A stretch of DNA of 38,349 nt, taken from NCBI GenBank assembly GCA_947373185.1, contig CANBWP010000024.1, positions 1 to 38,349 of the forward strand. Direction: 5' to 3'. Both the position numbers and the translations under genes were made by a program. The notes beneath the pieces were generated by a model. The model saw only the letters and a list, made by a program, of their open reading frames with translations, did not search any database and had not been told where the DNA came from. Shown here piece after piece: positions 25,150 through 33,603 of the stretch (positions are counted from its first letter, which is position 1; the number at the start of each line of letters is the position of its first letter). This DNA comes from Comamonadaceae bacterium (lineage in GTDB: Bacteria > Pseudomonadota > Gammaproteobacteria > Burkholderiales > Burkholderiaceae_C).

Positions 25150-25353
25150 TCAGTTTGTTTTTTTGACTTGACCATAGCCAGGCTTGGTCCAAGGCGCGCC
25201 AAAGACGCCATGCCTTTCCATGTACTCAAAATCAGCATCAGTCAAAGGCGGGTTATCTGGATCGCTCATGGCTGCCAAAGTGATTTGATAGTCTTCGTCA
25301 TCCGTTGGCATGATGATTTTAATTTTCTGGGTGTTTTTATTGATTCTTTTCAT
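25150..25353 (-). CDS. BrnA-like antitoxin, short form lacking the C-terminal RHH segment
   Basis: The 67-aa protein starts MKRINKNTQKIKIIMP, behind a strong GGGAGG ribosome site, and carries the BrnA-type acidic motif MSDPDNPPLTDADFE. Canonical BrnA continues into RGRP and then a ribbon-helix-helix DNA-binding domain ending G-W-Q-x-R-I/M-N. Here the chain instead ends HGVFGAPWTKPGYGQVKKTN, with no RHH part. The gene overlaps the upstream brnT end by 17 bp, the usual coupling of toxin and antitoxin. It may be a truncated antitoxin or a distinct short subfamily. The stop is about 9 bp from the convergent ybeY stop. Confidence 0.65.
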   Translation of the reverse strand: MKRINKNTQKIKIIMPTDDEDYQITLAAMSDPDNPPLTDADFEYMERHGVFGAPWTKPGYGQVKKTN

Positions 25354-25606
25354 AGAGCTTAACCTCCCGTTTGTTTGCTTTCCGCAAACTGATACATCTG
25401 GTAGAACCATTTCGCAGAACATAGATCAGACTATAAAGTCTGCCGTCTAACGGGACCAGTCCATGTATGCGAGTCTCGTTGTAATTTCGGCGCTCGTCTT
25501 CAAAAATGAAAGCTTTATCCCAATCAAGATATTGAGCGAATTCAAGCACTATGCCATGTTTGAAATAATTTGCACGGCTTTTAGTGGGATCACATGTAAA
25601 GAGCAT
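25337..25606 (-). CDS. brnT: BrnT family toxin (copy 1)
   Basis: BrnT toxins are RelE-like ribonucleases that inhibit translation. The 89-aa product shows CDPTKSRANYFKHGIVLEFA near the start, then ETRIHGLVPLDGRLYSLIYV and the C-terminal ISLRKANKREVKLYE. These match the BrnT core D-P-x-K-x-x-x-N-x-x-K-H-G and I-S-x-R-K-A-x-x-R-E. The ATG at 25606 is chosen; a TTG one codon earlier is possible. The start codon lies inside a perfect inverted repeat (25602-25620) and no ribosome site is visible. The partner antitoxin gene overlaps its end. Confidence 0.85.
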   Translation of the reverse strand: MLFTCDPTKSRANYFKHGIVLEFAQYLDWDKAFIFEDERRNYNETRIHGLVPLDGRLYSLIYVLRNGSTRCISLRKANKREVKLYEKNQ

Positions 25607-25620
25607 CAAGTCATGATGCT
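25602..25620. promoter_or_regulatory. Inverted repeat over the brnT copy 1 start codon
   Basis: AGCATCA and TGATGCT (7-bp arms, 5-bp spacer) flank and include the first codon of the toxin gene. As DNA it could be an operator for the antitoxin; as RNA the hairpin would hide the start codon. Either would limit toxin synthesis. Confidence 0.45.
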
Positions 25621-25712
25621 TGAGACCTCAACTTCATGGACCTACATTGAGTATCAGTGAATCAATGATCGTCTTTGCAATCTAGTAAATCTATTAAAAA
25701 TAACTAAAGCAA

Positions 25713-25732
25713 CAACAGCGCTTATTCGCTGT
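25713..25732 (-). terminator. Weak hairpin at the end of dbpA
   Basis: ACAGCG and CGCTGT pair across a 6-base loop that contains the dbpA stop codon, read on the minus strand. A U-rich but interrupted tract (TTGTTGCTTTAGTTATTTTT) follows. It could end the dbpA transcript before brnT copy 1, but the tract is imperfect. Confidence 0.35.
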
Positions 25733-27134
25733 CCACACCAGAAGCATCTTCCAGCAAACGCACTTTCACCGACTTGCCTTTTACTTTACCGCGCGACAAC
25801 TTGTCAGCAGCTTCATGTGCAATCTCACGCGCAACAGCCACGTAAGTGGAATATTCGTTCACATTGATCTTGCCCACTTGCTCACGCGTGTAGCCTGCAT
25901 CGCCCGTGAGTGCGCCCAAAACATCACCCGCGCGAATTTTTTCTTTGCGACCGCCCACAATTTGCAAGGTGGCCATGGCGGGTACCAGCATGTCTTTGCC
26001 TGCAGGCGTGAATGTGCTGAGTTCTTGCCAGTTTGACTCGCGGCCTTGCAGCACTTCAATCTTGCCCACATAACCCATCTCGTCCATGCTGGCCAAGCTC
26101 ACGGCCAAGCCTTCTGCATCAGCGCGACCTGTGCGGCCAATGCGGTGAATGTGAACTTCTGAATCGGGCGTGACATCCACGTTGATGACTGCTTCGAGTT
26201 GTGCCACGTCTAGGCCGCGCGCTGCCACGTCGGTTGCCACCAACACGGAGCAACTTCTGTTGGCAAATTGAATCAACACTTGGTCGCGTTCACGCTGCTC
26301 TAATTCACCATACAGCGCCAGCGCGCTGAAACCTTGCGCTTGTAAGACCGCCACCAAATCGCGGCACTGCACTTTGGTATTGCAAAAGGCGAGCGTAGAG
26401 GTAGGTCGAAAATGGTTCAACACCATCGAGACGGCATGCAGGCGTTCAGACTCTTTCACCTGCACAAAAATTTGTTTGATTTTGTTGGCGCTGTGTTGTG
26501 TTTCCACTTTCACAGTTTGCGGGTCCTTCATGAACTGCGTGGCCAACTTGGCAATGCCTTCAGGATAGGTGGCAGAGAACAACAAGGTTTGACGATTCTG
26601 CGGACACTGTCTGGCCACGGTGGCAATGTCGTCAAAGAAGCCCATGTCAAGCATGCGATCGGCTTCGTCCAACACCAAGGTTTTAAGGCCTTTGAGCTTC
26701 AAAGAGCCGCGCTCCAAATGGTCCATGATTCGGCCAGGTGTGCCCACCACCACGTGCGCGCCATGTTCCAAACTCAGCACCTGGCCACGCAACGCAACGC
26801 CACCACACAAGGTGACCACTTTGACATTGCCAACGGCGCGCGCTAAGCGGCGAATCTCTTGACTCACCTGATCGGCCAACTCACGGGTTGGACACAAGAT
26901 CATGGCCTGCACTGCAAAGTCTGCGGGCAGAATTTTTTCGACCAAGGGAATGCCAAACGCCGCCGTCTTGCCGCTGCCGGTGCTGGCCTGCGCAATCAAA
27001 TCTTTGCCCGCCAAAGTCACAGGCAAACTGGCTGCCTGAATGGCCGTCATTTGCAAATAGCCCAGCTGTTCCAAATTGCCCAACATCGAAGCCGACAAAC
27101 TCAGCTTCGCAAAATCATTTTTGTTTTCGTTCAT
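25722..27134 (-). CDS. dbpA: ATP-dependent RNA helicase DbpA
   Basis: The 470-aa DEAD-box helicase has the Q motif (MLGNLEQLGYLQMTAIQ), Walker A ASTGSGKT at residues 50-57, PTRELA, TPGR, DEAD (VLDEADRM), SAT and HRIGRTGR. Its C-terminal RNA-binding domain (about residues 390-470) contains KIRAGDVLGALTGDAG and ends GKVKGKSVKVRLLED. That domain distinguishes DbpA, which is activated by 23S rRNA hairpin 92 and acts in 50S assembly. Palindromic element E lies 27 bp upstream of the start codon, between it and dtd. Confidence 0.95.
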   Translation of the reverse strand: MNENKNDFAKLSLSASMLGNLEQLGYLQMTAIQAASLPVTLAGKDLIAQASTGSGKTAAFGIPLVEKILPADFAVQAMILCPTRELADQVSQEIRRLARAVGNVKVVTLCGGVALRGQVLSLEHGAHVVVGTPGRIMDHLERGSLKLKGLKTLVLDEADRMLDMGFFDDIATVARQCPQNRQTLLFSATYPEGIAKLATQFMKDPQTVKVETQHSANKIKQIFVQVKESERLHAVSMVLNHFRPTSTLAFCNTKVQCRDLVAVLQAQGFSALALYGELEQRERDQVLIQFANRSCSVLVATDVAARGLDVAQLEAVINVDVTPDSEVHIHRIGRTGRADAEGLAVSLASMDEMGYVGKIEVLQGRESNWQELSTFTPAGKDMLVPAMATLQIVGGRKEKIRAGDVLGALTGDAGYTREQVGKINVNEYSTYVAVAREIAHEAADKLSRGKVKGKSVKVRLLEDASGVDSE

Positions 27135-27161
27135 GCTCTGATTATCAACGTGGGAAAAATT

Positions 27162-27246
27162 TAATTGGGGTCAGATCAACATTAATTTACTTGCCGCATA
27201 GTTGTCTATGAATCACAAAAAATTAATGTTGATCTGACCCCAATTA
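27162..27246. mobile_element. Element E: shared outer inverted repeats with a different interior
   Basis: Outer repeats of 27 bases (27162-27188 and 27220-27246) match those of copies B-D, including GGGGTCAGATCAACATTAAT. The 31-base interior is unrelated to the other copies and folds into a small hairpin, CATAG-TTGT-CTATG. Neither the arms nor the CTGG...CCAG centre is present. The right end supplies the TAA stop codon of dtd (27244-27246), so the element reaches into that gene's reading frame. It precedes dbpA. Confidence 0.8.
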
Positions 27247-27693
27247 CATTTGCAACGGAATGGTCACAGGTCCATCATTCACAAGATGCACTTTCATGTC
27301 CGCCGCAAACTGGCCGGTTTGCACAATGGGATGCGCCTCACGGGCTTGCGCTACGAAGTAATCGTACAAGCGTTGACCCTCTGCCGGTGACGCAGCACGC
27401 GTAAAGCTGGGTCGATTGCCGCTGCTCACATCGGCAGCCAGGGTGAACTGGCTCACGATCAACAAACCGCCCTGCAAACCATTGCCATCCATGTCTTGCA
27501 ACGAGCGATTCATCTTGCCCGCCTCATCGCTGAAAATGCGCAACTTCAAAAGCTTGCTGAGCATCTTGTCCGCATTGGCCGAAGTATCGCCTTGCTCAGC
27601 ACACAGCAACAACAGCAAACCCTTTTGAATTTGCCCGACCACTTGACCATCCACCAACACACGCGCCTGCAACACGCGTTGCGCCACACCCAT
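27244..27693 (-). CDS. dtd: D-aminoacyl-tRNA deacylase
   Basis: This enzyme removes D-amino acids and glycine mischarged onto tRNA. The 149-aa protein has the two signature motifs of DTD: SQFTL at residues 81-85, and the cis-proline region NDGPVTIPL at 139-147, where most family members have [30 protein letters not shown] opens the fold. The ATG at 27693 is chosen because it overlaps the stop of the upstream CDF transporter gene (TGATG) and matches the family's N-terminus. The stop codon TAA is the terminal base triplet of element E, so insertion of the element may have redefined the C-terminus. Confidence 0.93.
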   Translation of the reverse strand: MGVAQRVLQARVLVDGQVVGQIQKGLLLLLCAEQGDTSANADKMLSKLLKLRIFSDEAGKMNRSLQDMDGNGLQGGLLIVSQFTLAADVSSGNRPSFTRAASPAEGQRLYDYFVAQAREAHPIVQTGQFAADMKVHLVNDGPVTIPLQM

Positions 27694-28619
27694 CACAGCA
27701 AATCTCTTTCTGAGTCGAAGTGCGCTTCTACATCCGATGGCAGCAATTGAATAGAAGCACGCAAACCCGGCACGGCGCTCATCAAAGCCTGCTCCACACT
27801 GGCCCGCAGCGCCGCAGCGCGACCCAAGGTCCACGAAGCCGGCATGTGCATGTGCATGTCGACAAACCGGCGTTGCCCCGCTTTGCGCGTGGTCACATGG
27901 TCAAAGCGAATGATCGAGACATCATCACGGTGGTGCGCAAAGCCCGCCAAGGTTTCTTGAATTTGCGCAATCACGTCTGGCTCCACCGCTTCGTCCATCA
28001 AGCCTTGCGACGAGCGCCAAATCAGGTGAAAGCCTTCCTTCAGAATGTTCAATGCGACGCCAATGGCCACCACAGCATCCAGCCACAGCCAGCCTGTGAC
28101 GCTGACCAAGCCAATGCCAATCACCACGCCGACGGAGGTCCACACATCGGTGACCAAATGTTTGGCATCGGCTTCGAGCGCAATCGAGCGATGCGTTTTG
28201 GCCGCGCCAAACATCACCCATGCGAGCAAACCATTCAAAGCCGAGCTGCCCACCGACAAGGCCAAACCCCAGCCCACTTGTTCAATGGGCTGCGGATCAA
28301 AAATGCGATGGCTGGCCGCCCAAATGATGCCCATGGCGGCCACAATGATCAAAATGCCCTCAAAGCCCGAAGAAAAATACTCCGCTTTGTGGTGGCCATA
28401 AGGATGTTCTTCGTCGGCAGGCTGGGCTGCCACCGTGACCATGACCAAGCCAAAAATGGCGCTGGCCAAATTGACCAGTGACTCCATGGCGTCGGACAAC
28501 AGACCCACCGAGTCTGTGATCCACCAGGCCCATGTTTTGAGCGTGATGGTGATGATGGCCACCACCACCGATGCCCACAACATCGTGCGCGGCGACCAAG
28601 CAGGAAGTTTTGTAGTCAT
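27693..28619 (-). CDS. Cation diffusion facilitator family transporter
   Basis: The 308-aa inner-membrane exporter probably moves divalent metals such as zinc, iron or manganese against protons. Six transmembrane segments lie in the first ~215 residues, followed by a cytosolic metal-binding domain. Metal-site residues visible are Asp43 (LLSDAMESL) and HLVTD with His154 and Asp158, plus the family motif [12 protein letters not shown]. Where FieF has DxxxD in helix 2, this protein has D-A-M-E-S, so the coordination set may differ and the ion is uncertain. It overlaps both neighbours: a 4-bp ATGA with tyrS upstream and TGATG with dtd downstream. Confidence 0.92.
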   Translation of the reverse strand: MTTKLPAWSPRTMLWASVVVAIITITLKTWAWWITDSVGLLSDAMESLVNLASAIFGLVMVTVAAQPADEEHPYGHHKAEYFSSGFEGILIIVAAMGIIWAASHRIFDPQPIEQVGWGLALSVGSSALNGLLAWVMFGAAKTHRSIALEADAKHLVTDVWTSVGVVIGIGLVSVTGWLWLDAVVAIGVALNILKEGFHLIWRSSQGLMDEAVEPDVIAQIQETLAGFAHHRDDVSIIRFDHVTTRKAGQRRFVDMHMHMPASWTLGRAAALRASVEQALMSAVPGLRASIQLLPSDVEAHFDSERDLL

Positions 28620-29851
28620 GCGCTTAAATGTACACGCGCAAATTTGCGCTTGCCCACTTGAACCACATAGGTGCCGGCATCCAGTTTCAGACCCTTGTCA
28701 CTGATCACCGCAGAGTCGACCCGCACACCGCCGCCGTCGATCAAGCGGTTGGCTTCAGAACCCGAAGGCGCCAAGCCCGCCATCTTGAGCAAATTGCCAA
28801 TGCCCAAAGGTGCACCGCTGAGGTTCACTTCAGGAATTTCATCGGGCACACCGCCCTTGCTGCGGTTGATGAAGTCTTGCTCAGCCGCTTCAGCCGCAGC
28901 CGCGCCATGAAAGCGCGAGGTAATTTCTTTGGCCAGCGCCACCTTGGCTTCTTTGGGGTTCAGGCCGTCTGCCACCTGCTTTTTCAAAGCCTCAATGTCG
29001 GCCATGGACTTGAAAGACAGCAAGGTGTACCAACGCCACATCAGCACATCAGAGATTGACAGCACCTTGGCAAACATGGTGTTGGGCGCTTCGCTGATGC
29101 CGATGTAATTGTTTTTGGACTTGGACATTTTGTCCACGCCGTCCAAGCCTTCCAGCAAGGGCATGGTCAAAATGCATTGCGGCTCTTGGCCGTATTCGGT
29201 CTGCAAATGACGACCCATGAGCAAGTTGAACTTCTGATCGGTGCCGCCCAGCTCCAGGTCGGACTTCAAAGCCACGGAGTCATAACCCTGCATCAGCGGG
29301 TACAAAAACTCGTGCACGCTGATGGGCGTACCGGCCTTGAAACGGTCATGAAAATCATTGCGCTCCATCATGCGCGCCACGGTGTACTTGGCCGCCAACT
29401 GAATCATGCCCATGGCACCCAAGGGCAAGCTCCATTCACTGTTGTACCTGATTTCAGTTTTGGCGGGGTCCAGCACCAAACTGGCCTGACGGTAGTAAGT
29501 CTCGGCATTGGCCTTGATCTGCTCTGGGGTCAGAGGCGGGCGCGTGGTGTTGCGGCCCGAAGGATCGCCAATCAGGCTGGTGAAGTCGCCAATCAGAAAG
29601 ATCACCTGGTGACCCAAGTTTTGCAACTGACGCATGTTGTTGAGCACCACGGTGTGACCCACATGGATGTCGGGCGCGGTCGGGTCCAAGCCCAACTTGA
29701 TGCGCAAAGGCACACCGGTCGCTTCCGATTTGGCCAGTTTTTTGACCCAGTCTTCTTGCGGAATCAGCTCTTCACAGCCGCGCAAAGTGACCGCCAATGC
29801 CTCTTTGACAGCCTCTGTAACGGGATAGGGGGTCGAAACGGGTGAGTTCAT
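28616..29851 (-). CDS. tyrS: Tyrosine--tRNA ligase
   Basis: The 411-aa class-I synthetase has the HIGH signature as HVGH (residues 63-66) in GLDPTAPDIHVGHTVVL. It has the KMSKS loop as DKMSKSKNNYIGI and a C-terminal S4 RNA-binding domain (GGGVRVDSAVISDKGLKLDAGTYVV). This is the second bacterial TyrRS type, common in beta- and gammaproteobacteria. The start at 29851 (MNSPVSTPYP) is followed immediately by family-like sequence, whereas the frame's upstream extension is not. It is the first gene of an overlapping tyrS-CDF-dtd unit and is divergent from the M23 peptidase gene. Confidence 0.96.
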   Translation of the reverse strand: MNSPVSTPYPVTEAVKEALAVTLRGCEELIPQEDWVKKLAKSEATGVPLRIKLGLDPTAPDIHVGHTVVLNNMRQLQNLGHQVIFLIGDFTSLIGDPSGRNTTRPPLTPEQIKANAETYYRQASLVLDPAKTEIRYNSEWSLPLGAMGMIQLAAKYTVARMMERNDFHDRFKAGTPISVHEFLYPLMQGYDSVALKSDLELGGTDQKFNLLMGRHLQTEYGQEPQCILTMPLLEGLDGVDKMSKSKNNYIGISEAPNTMFAKVLSISDVLMWRWYTLLSFKSMADIEALKKQVADGLNPKEAKVALAKEITSRFHGAAAAEAAEQDFINRSKGGVPDEIPEVNLSGAPLGIGNLLKMAGLAPSGSEANRLIDGGGVRVDSAVISDKGLKLDAGTYVVQVGKRKFARVHLSA

Positions 29852-29990
29852 AAGGGTTTTCCATGATCCGCCTGGCAAGTTTGCCGTTAGAATGGCGGGA
29901 ATTGTTTGCCCTATTTTAAGGGCTGACCTTGCTATTGTTCCAAGCCATGTCAAAGCATTCTGACAAGATGGCTGAGTTTTAACGGACCGA

Positions 29991-31388
29991 ATGAATTTCT
30001 TTAACCAGTTATTGACGACCGCCAAGCCCTACAGCCTCGAGCTGTTGGCCACGGCCAAAGGCCACAGCGAAATGCTGCGGGCCTTTGTTGCGCGTCATCC
30101 AAAGCACCTCACTGCCGTCGTGGCAGCCGTGCTGCTGGGCGGCGGCGGCGGTGCATTTGCGGTGGCCAATCTCGGCCCTGATGCGTCCAACTTGCCTGTG
30201 CGCACCCTGGTTGAAACCTTAGAAACACCCGACTTGCAAGCCCAAGTGGCAGCGCTTGAGCAGCAAACCCTCAGGCTGTATCGCAACGACATCACACGCG
30301 GCTCTGACACCGCCGAAAGCCTGTTGCGCCGTCTGGGCCTGGTCGACTCAGCCGCGGCCACCTACATTCGTCAAACGCCCGAAGCGCGGCAAGCCCTGCT
30401 CAACCGCGCTGGCCGCAACGTGTCGGTCGAAGCCAACGAGCAACAGCAACTGCTCACCCTCACCACACGCTGGCTCAAAAACGACAACGACACTCAGTTC
30501 CAGCGGATGGTCATCTCCCGCGGCGCTGACAACAAATTCAGCATCCGCACCGACACGGCCCCCTTAACGGCCAGCGTGCGCATGTCTGGCGGCACAGTCT
30601 CTTCTTCTTTGTACGAAGCCTCTGACGAAGCCCGCCTGCCCGAAACCGTCACCCGCCAATTGGCCGACGTGTTCTCTGGCCAAATTGACTTCCACCGCGC
30701 GCTGCGCAAAGGCGCCGTGTTTTCTGTGGTTTACGAAACGCTTGAGGCCGAAGGCGAACCCCTGCGCGCAGGCCGTTTGCTCAGCGCCGAAATCACCAAC
30801 GACAAAAAAACCTACGACGCCGTTTGGTTCCAAGAACCTGGCCAAAAAGGTGCTTACTACACCATGAAGGGCGACAGTCTGCGCCGCGCCTTCTTAGCGT
30901 CGCCCATGCCATACTCACGCCGCACCAGCGGTTTCGGCATGCGCGAGCACCCCATCTTTCACACCCAACGCGCCCACATGGGCGTTGACTACGCAGCCCC
31001 TACGGGCGCCCCCGTCATCTCGGTGGCCGATGGTGTGGTGGTCGAAAGCGGTTTTTCAGGCGGCTTCGGCAACATGGTGGTGGTTCAACACAACGCCCGC
31101 CAAAGCACGGTCTACGCCCACCTAAGCCGCATTGGCGTGCGCAAGGGCCAGAGCATCAAACAAGGCGACAATTTGGGCGCCGTGGGTTCAACAGGCTGGG
31201 CCACAGGGCCTCACCTGCACTTTGAATTCCGCATCAACGGCCGCCACGTTGACCCCCTCACCTTGGCTCAGCAAGGCGCCACCGAGCCCGTCTCTGCCGC
31301 CTTGCGTCCTCAATTCAACCAGCGTGCACAATTTGCCCGTTCACAGTTGATGGCCGCGGCGCAAATGCGCCAAAGCAACGTTCAATAA
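29991..31388 (+). CDS. M23 family metallopeptidase (LytM-type)
   Basis: The 465-aa envelope protein is anchored by one transmembrane segment near residues 38-58 (LTAVVAAVLLGGGGGAFAV). A helical/linker region (about 65-300) precedes the C-terminal LytM domain. Zinc ligands are visible in HMGVD (His329, Asp333) and HLHFEF (His408, His410), so the domain looks catalytically active. Such enzymes cleave stem-peptide cross-links. anmK follows 9 bp downstream, linking cell-wall cleavage and recycling. It is divergent from tyrS over 139 bp. Confidence 0.92.
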   Translation: MNFFNQLLTTAKPYSLELLATAKGHSEMLRAFVARHPKHLTAVVAAVLLGGGGGAFAVANLGPDASNLPVRTLVETLETPDLQAQVAALEQQTLRLYRNDITRGSDTAESLLRRLGLVDSAAATYIRQTPEARQALLNRAGRNVSVEANEQQQLLTLTTRWLKNDNDTQFQRMVISRGADNKFSIRTDTAPLTASVRMSGGTVSSSLYEASDEARLPETVTRQLADVFSGQIDFHRALRKGAVFSVVYETLEAEGEPLRAGRLLSAEITNDKKTYDAVWFQEPGQKGAYYTMKGDSLRRAFLASPMPYSRRTSGFGMREHPIFHTQRAHMGVDYAAPTGAPVISVADGVVVESGFSGGFGNMVVVQHNARQSTVYAHLSRIGVRKGQSIKQGDNLGAVGSTGWATGPHLHFEFRINGRHVDPLTLAQQGATEPVSAALRPQFNQRAQFARSQLMAAAQMRQSNVQ

Positions 31389-31397
31389 TCCTCACCG

Positions 31398-32630
31398 TTG
31401 GCAGGGGCCAGGTTGACTTCGGCAACGACAAGCACTTTGCCTCAGCCCTTGCCGAGTTCTCCGCAGTACTTCATTGGCCTGATGTCTGGCACCTCGCTCG
31501 ATGGCGTGGATGGCGTCTTGCTTTCAATGCCGCATGAAGTCTCTCCTTCTGGTGTGAATCAGGCACCGCGTTTGCAAGTGCTGCAGCATGTCTTTCAGGC
31601 ATTTGATGCCGAATTTAGGGCAGAACTTCTCAGCCTCAATACACCGGGTGACAACGAATTGCATCGGGCCGCATTGGCGGGCAATCGCCTGGCTCGACAC
31701 TACGCGCAAGTGGTGCATGACCTGCTCAAAGCCAGCGGATTAGCAGCCCAAGACATTCAAGCCATTGGCGCGCACGGACAAACTGTTCGCCATCGCCCAC
31801 TTGAGTTTGACGCAAACCCCAGCACCGGCCAAGCCGCTGTGGGCTACACCCTGCAACTCAACAACCCTGCCTTGCTGGCTGAGCTCACCGGCATCGACGT
31901 GGTCGCCGAATTTCGCACACGCGACCTGGCTGCAGGCGGCCAAGGCGCGCCGCTGGTGCCGGCCTTTCATGCCGAAGTTTTTGGCCACCCTGCACACACT
32001 GTGGCCGTGGTCAACATTGGCGGCATCTCCAACCTCAGCATCTTGCGCGGTCCTGCCATTTCTGGTTTTGATTGCGGCCCCGGCAACGCCCTGATGGACC
32101 ATTGGATTCATTGCCACCAAGGCCTCGACTACGACGCCAACGGCACCTGGGCTGCGCAAGGACACATCTTGCCAGCGCTTTTACAAAGCATGTTGGCGGA
32201 ACCCTTCTTGCACCAAACGCCGCCCAAAAGCACCGGCCGAGATTTGTTCAATCCAGCCTGGCTTCAAAGGCATTTGCAATTGGAGGCGAATCAAGCAAGG
32301 AACTTGTCGCCAGCCGATGTGCAAGCCACGCTGTGCGAGTTCACCGCATTGGCCATTGCCCAAGATTTAAAGCGCCATGCGTCTGATGCCAAAGCCTTGT
32401 GGGTGTGTGGTGGTGGCGCATTCAACGGCCACCTCATGTCGCGCCTCCAAGCGCATGCGCCAGGAGTCTGGGTGGCGTCCACCGAAGCGCACGGTTTGCC
32501 GCCTTTGCAAGTCGAAGCCGCAGCCTTTGCATGGCTGGCCGCCAAAGCCATGCGGCGCGAAACTGGCAGCCTAGAAAGCGTCACGGGCGCTCGAGGCGCC
32601 CGTGTGTTGGGAGCGATCTATCCCAGATAG
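31398..32630 (+). CDS. anmK: Anhydro-N-acetylmuramic acid kinase
   Basis: This enzyme converts 1,6-anhydroMurNAc, released by lytic transglycosylases such as Slt here, to MurNAc 6-phosphate for recycling. The protein opens with FIGLMSGTSLDGVDGVL, the family's ATP-binding signature. Further motifs are GAHGQTVRHRP, FRTRDLAAGGQGAPLVPAFH, VVNIGGISNLSIL, GFDCGPGNALMD and VCGGGAFNGHLM. At 410 aa it is longer than the E. coli protein (369), mostly through an N-terminal extension. The start is uncertain: no ATG precedes MSGTSLDG, so a TTG at 31398 or another TTG downstream (31413, 31437) is used. Convergent with erpA. Confidence 0.93.
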   Translation: MAGARLTSATTSTLPQPLPSSPQYFIGLMSGTSLDGVDGVLLSMPHEVSPSGVNQAPRLQVLQHVFQAFDAEFRAELLSLNTPGDNELHRAALAGNRLARHYAQVVHDLLKASGLAAQDIQAIGAHGQTVRHRPLEFDANPSTGQAAVGYTLQLNNPALLAELTGIDVVAEFRTRDLAAGGQGAPLVPAFHAEVFGHPAHTVAVVNIGGISNLSILRGPAISGFDCGPGNALMDHWIHCHQGLDYDANGTWAAQGHILPALLQSMLAEPFLHQTPPKSTGRDLFNPAWLQRHLQLEANQARNLSPADVQATLCEFTALAIAQDLKRHASDAKALWVCGGGAFNGHLMSRLQAHAPGVWVASTEAHGLPPLQVEAAAFAWLAAKAMRRETGSLESVTGARGARVLGAIYPR

Positions 32631-32651
32631 CCCCGTGTCAATCGGGTCTGA

Positions 32652-33017
32652 TCAGGTTGAGAAAGAAGAGCCGCAGCCGCAGGTGCTGGTGGCATTGGGG
32701 TTCTTGATCACAAACTGCGCACCTTGCAGGTCTTCTTTGTAATCAATTTCTGCGCCAATGAGGTACTGGTAGCTCATGGCGTCAATGAGCAATGACACGC
32801 CATGTTTGGTCATGGTGGTGTCGTCTTCGTTGACGATTTCGTCAAAGGTAAAACCGTACTGAAAGCCTGAGCAACCGCCACCCTGCACAAACACGCGCAG
32901 TTTCAAATCGGGGTTGCCTTCTTCGGCAATGAGGTCGGCCACTTTGGCAGCGGCACTGTCTGTGAAGACAATGGCTTCGGGCATTTCTGTGGGGATTGTT
33001 TCGGCTAAGGCGCTCAT
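32652..33017 (-). CDS. erpA: Iron-sulfur cluster insertion protein ErpA
   Basis: The 121-aa A-type carrier delivers Fe-S clusters to target proteins. The three conserved cysteines are present: Cys49 in [12 protein letters not shown], and Cys113 and Cys115 in STCGCGSSF. The last 105 residues align with E. coli ErpA, and about 10 N-terminal residues are extra. GGAG precedes the ATG, and TATACT further upstream on the same strand could be a -10 box. It lies after the rpsI terminator and is probably transcribed from its own promoter. Confidence 0.94.
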   Translation of the reverse strand: MSALAETIPTEMPEAIVFTDSAAAKVADLIAEEGNPDLKLRVFVQGGGCSGFQYGFTFDEIVNEDDTTMTKHGVSLLIDAMSYQYLIGAEIDYKEDLQGAQFVIKNPNATSTCGCGSSFST

Positions 33018-33143
33018 GTTTTTCTCCGGCTACTGGGTGAGTAGTATAGTGGATTGGTCAACAATTAACTTCTAATAACTGCCTTGGTAGAAGGGGTTTG
33101 CTTTGGGCCGCCCAGAAAAAAAGCACTTACCCAAAAACCTGAC

Positions 33144-33176
33144 GAAAAAAAACCGCTCTGCAAGCAGAACGGTTTT
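33144..33176 (-). terminator. Rho-independent terminator of the rplM-rpsI operon
   Basis: AAAACCGCTCTG (33149-33160) pairs with CAGAACGGTTTT (33165-33176) with one mismatch and a 4-base loop. On the minus strand the hairpin is followed by a run of eight T. It lies 23 bases after the rpsI stop codon and separates the operon from erpA. Confidence 0.88.
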
Positions 33177-33198
33177 CTTGAAACAGGCTGTAAACGAA

Positions 33199-33591
33199 TT
33201 AACGCTTAGAGAACTGCTTACGGCGACGAGCAGAGTGCAGGCCGACCTTTTTACGTTCAACTTCGCGGGCGTCACGTGTGACAAAACCAGCTTGGCTGAG
33301 TACGGGCTTCAAAGAAGCATCATAGTCAATCAGGGCACGTGTGATGCCGTGACGGGCTGCACCAGCTTGACCAGATTCGCCGCCACCGTGCACATTGATT
33401 TGAATGTCGAAAGACTCGACATTGTTTGTCAAAAACAGAGGTTGCTTAGCGATCATGATCGAAGTCTCGCGGCCGAAGTAGGCTTGGATGTCCTTGCCAT
33501 TGACCGTGATCTTGCCAGAGCCTTTTTTCAGAAACACGCGGGCGACGCTAGATTTGCGACGGCCGGTGCCATTGTTCCATTCACCAATCAT
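33199..33591 (-). CDS. rpsI: 30S ribosomal protein S9
   Basis: The 130-aa protein begins [21 protein letters not shown] and ends with the basic tail RRKQFSKR, whose C-terminal Arg reaches the P site of the ribosome. Central motifs [29 protein letters not shown] and [14 protein letters not shown] are invariant in S9. The ATG at 33591 is preceded by an AAGGAG ribosome site. It follows rplM by 12 bp, the standard operon. Confidence 0.98.
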   Translation of the reverse strand: MIGEWNNGTGRRKSSVARVFLKKGSGKITVNGKDIQAYFGRETSIMIAKQPLFLTNNVESFDIQINVHGGGESGQAGAARHGITRALIDYDASLKPVLSQAGFVTRDAREVERKKVGLHSARRRKQFSKR

Positions 33592-33603
33592 TCTCAAGGC
33601 TCC

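Noticed and set aside
32582..32604. Perfect 9-bp stem hairpin (CACGGGCGC/GCGCCCGTG) at the end of anmK
   Set aside because: Lies in coding sequence (GARGAR) without a T-run; may be incidental, so not called a terminator.
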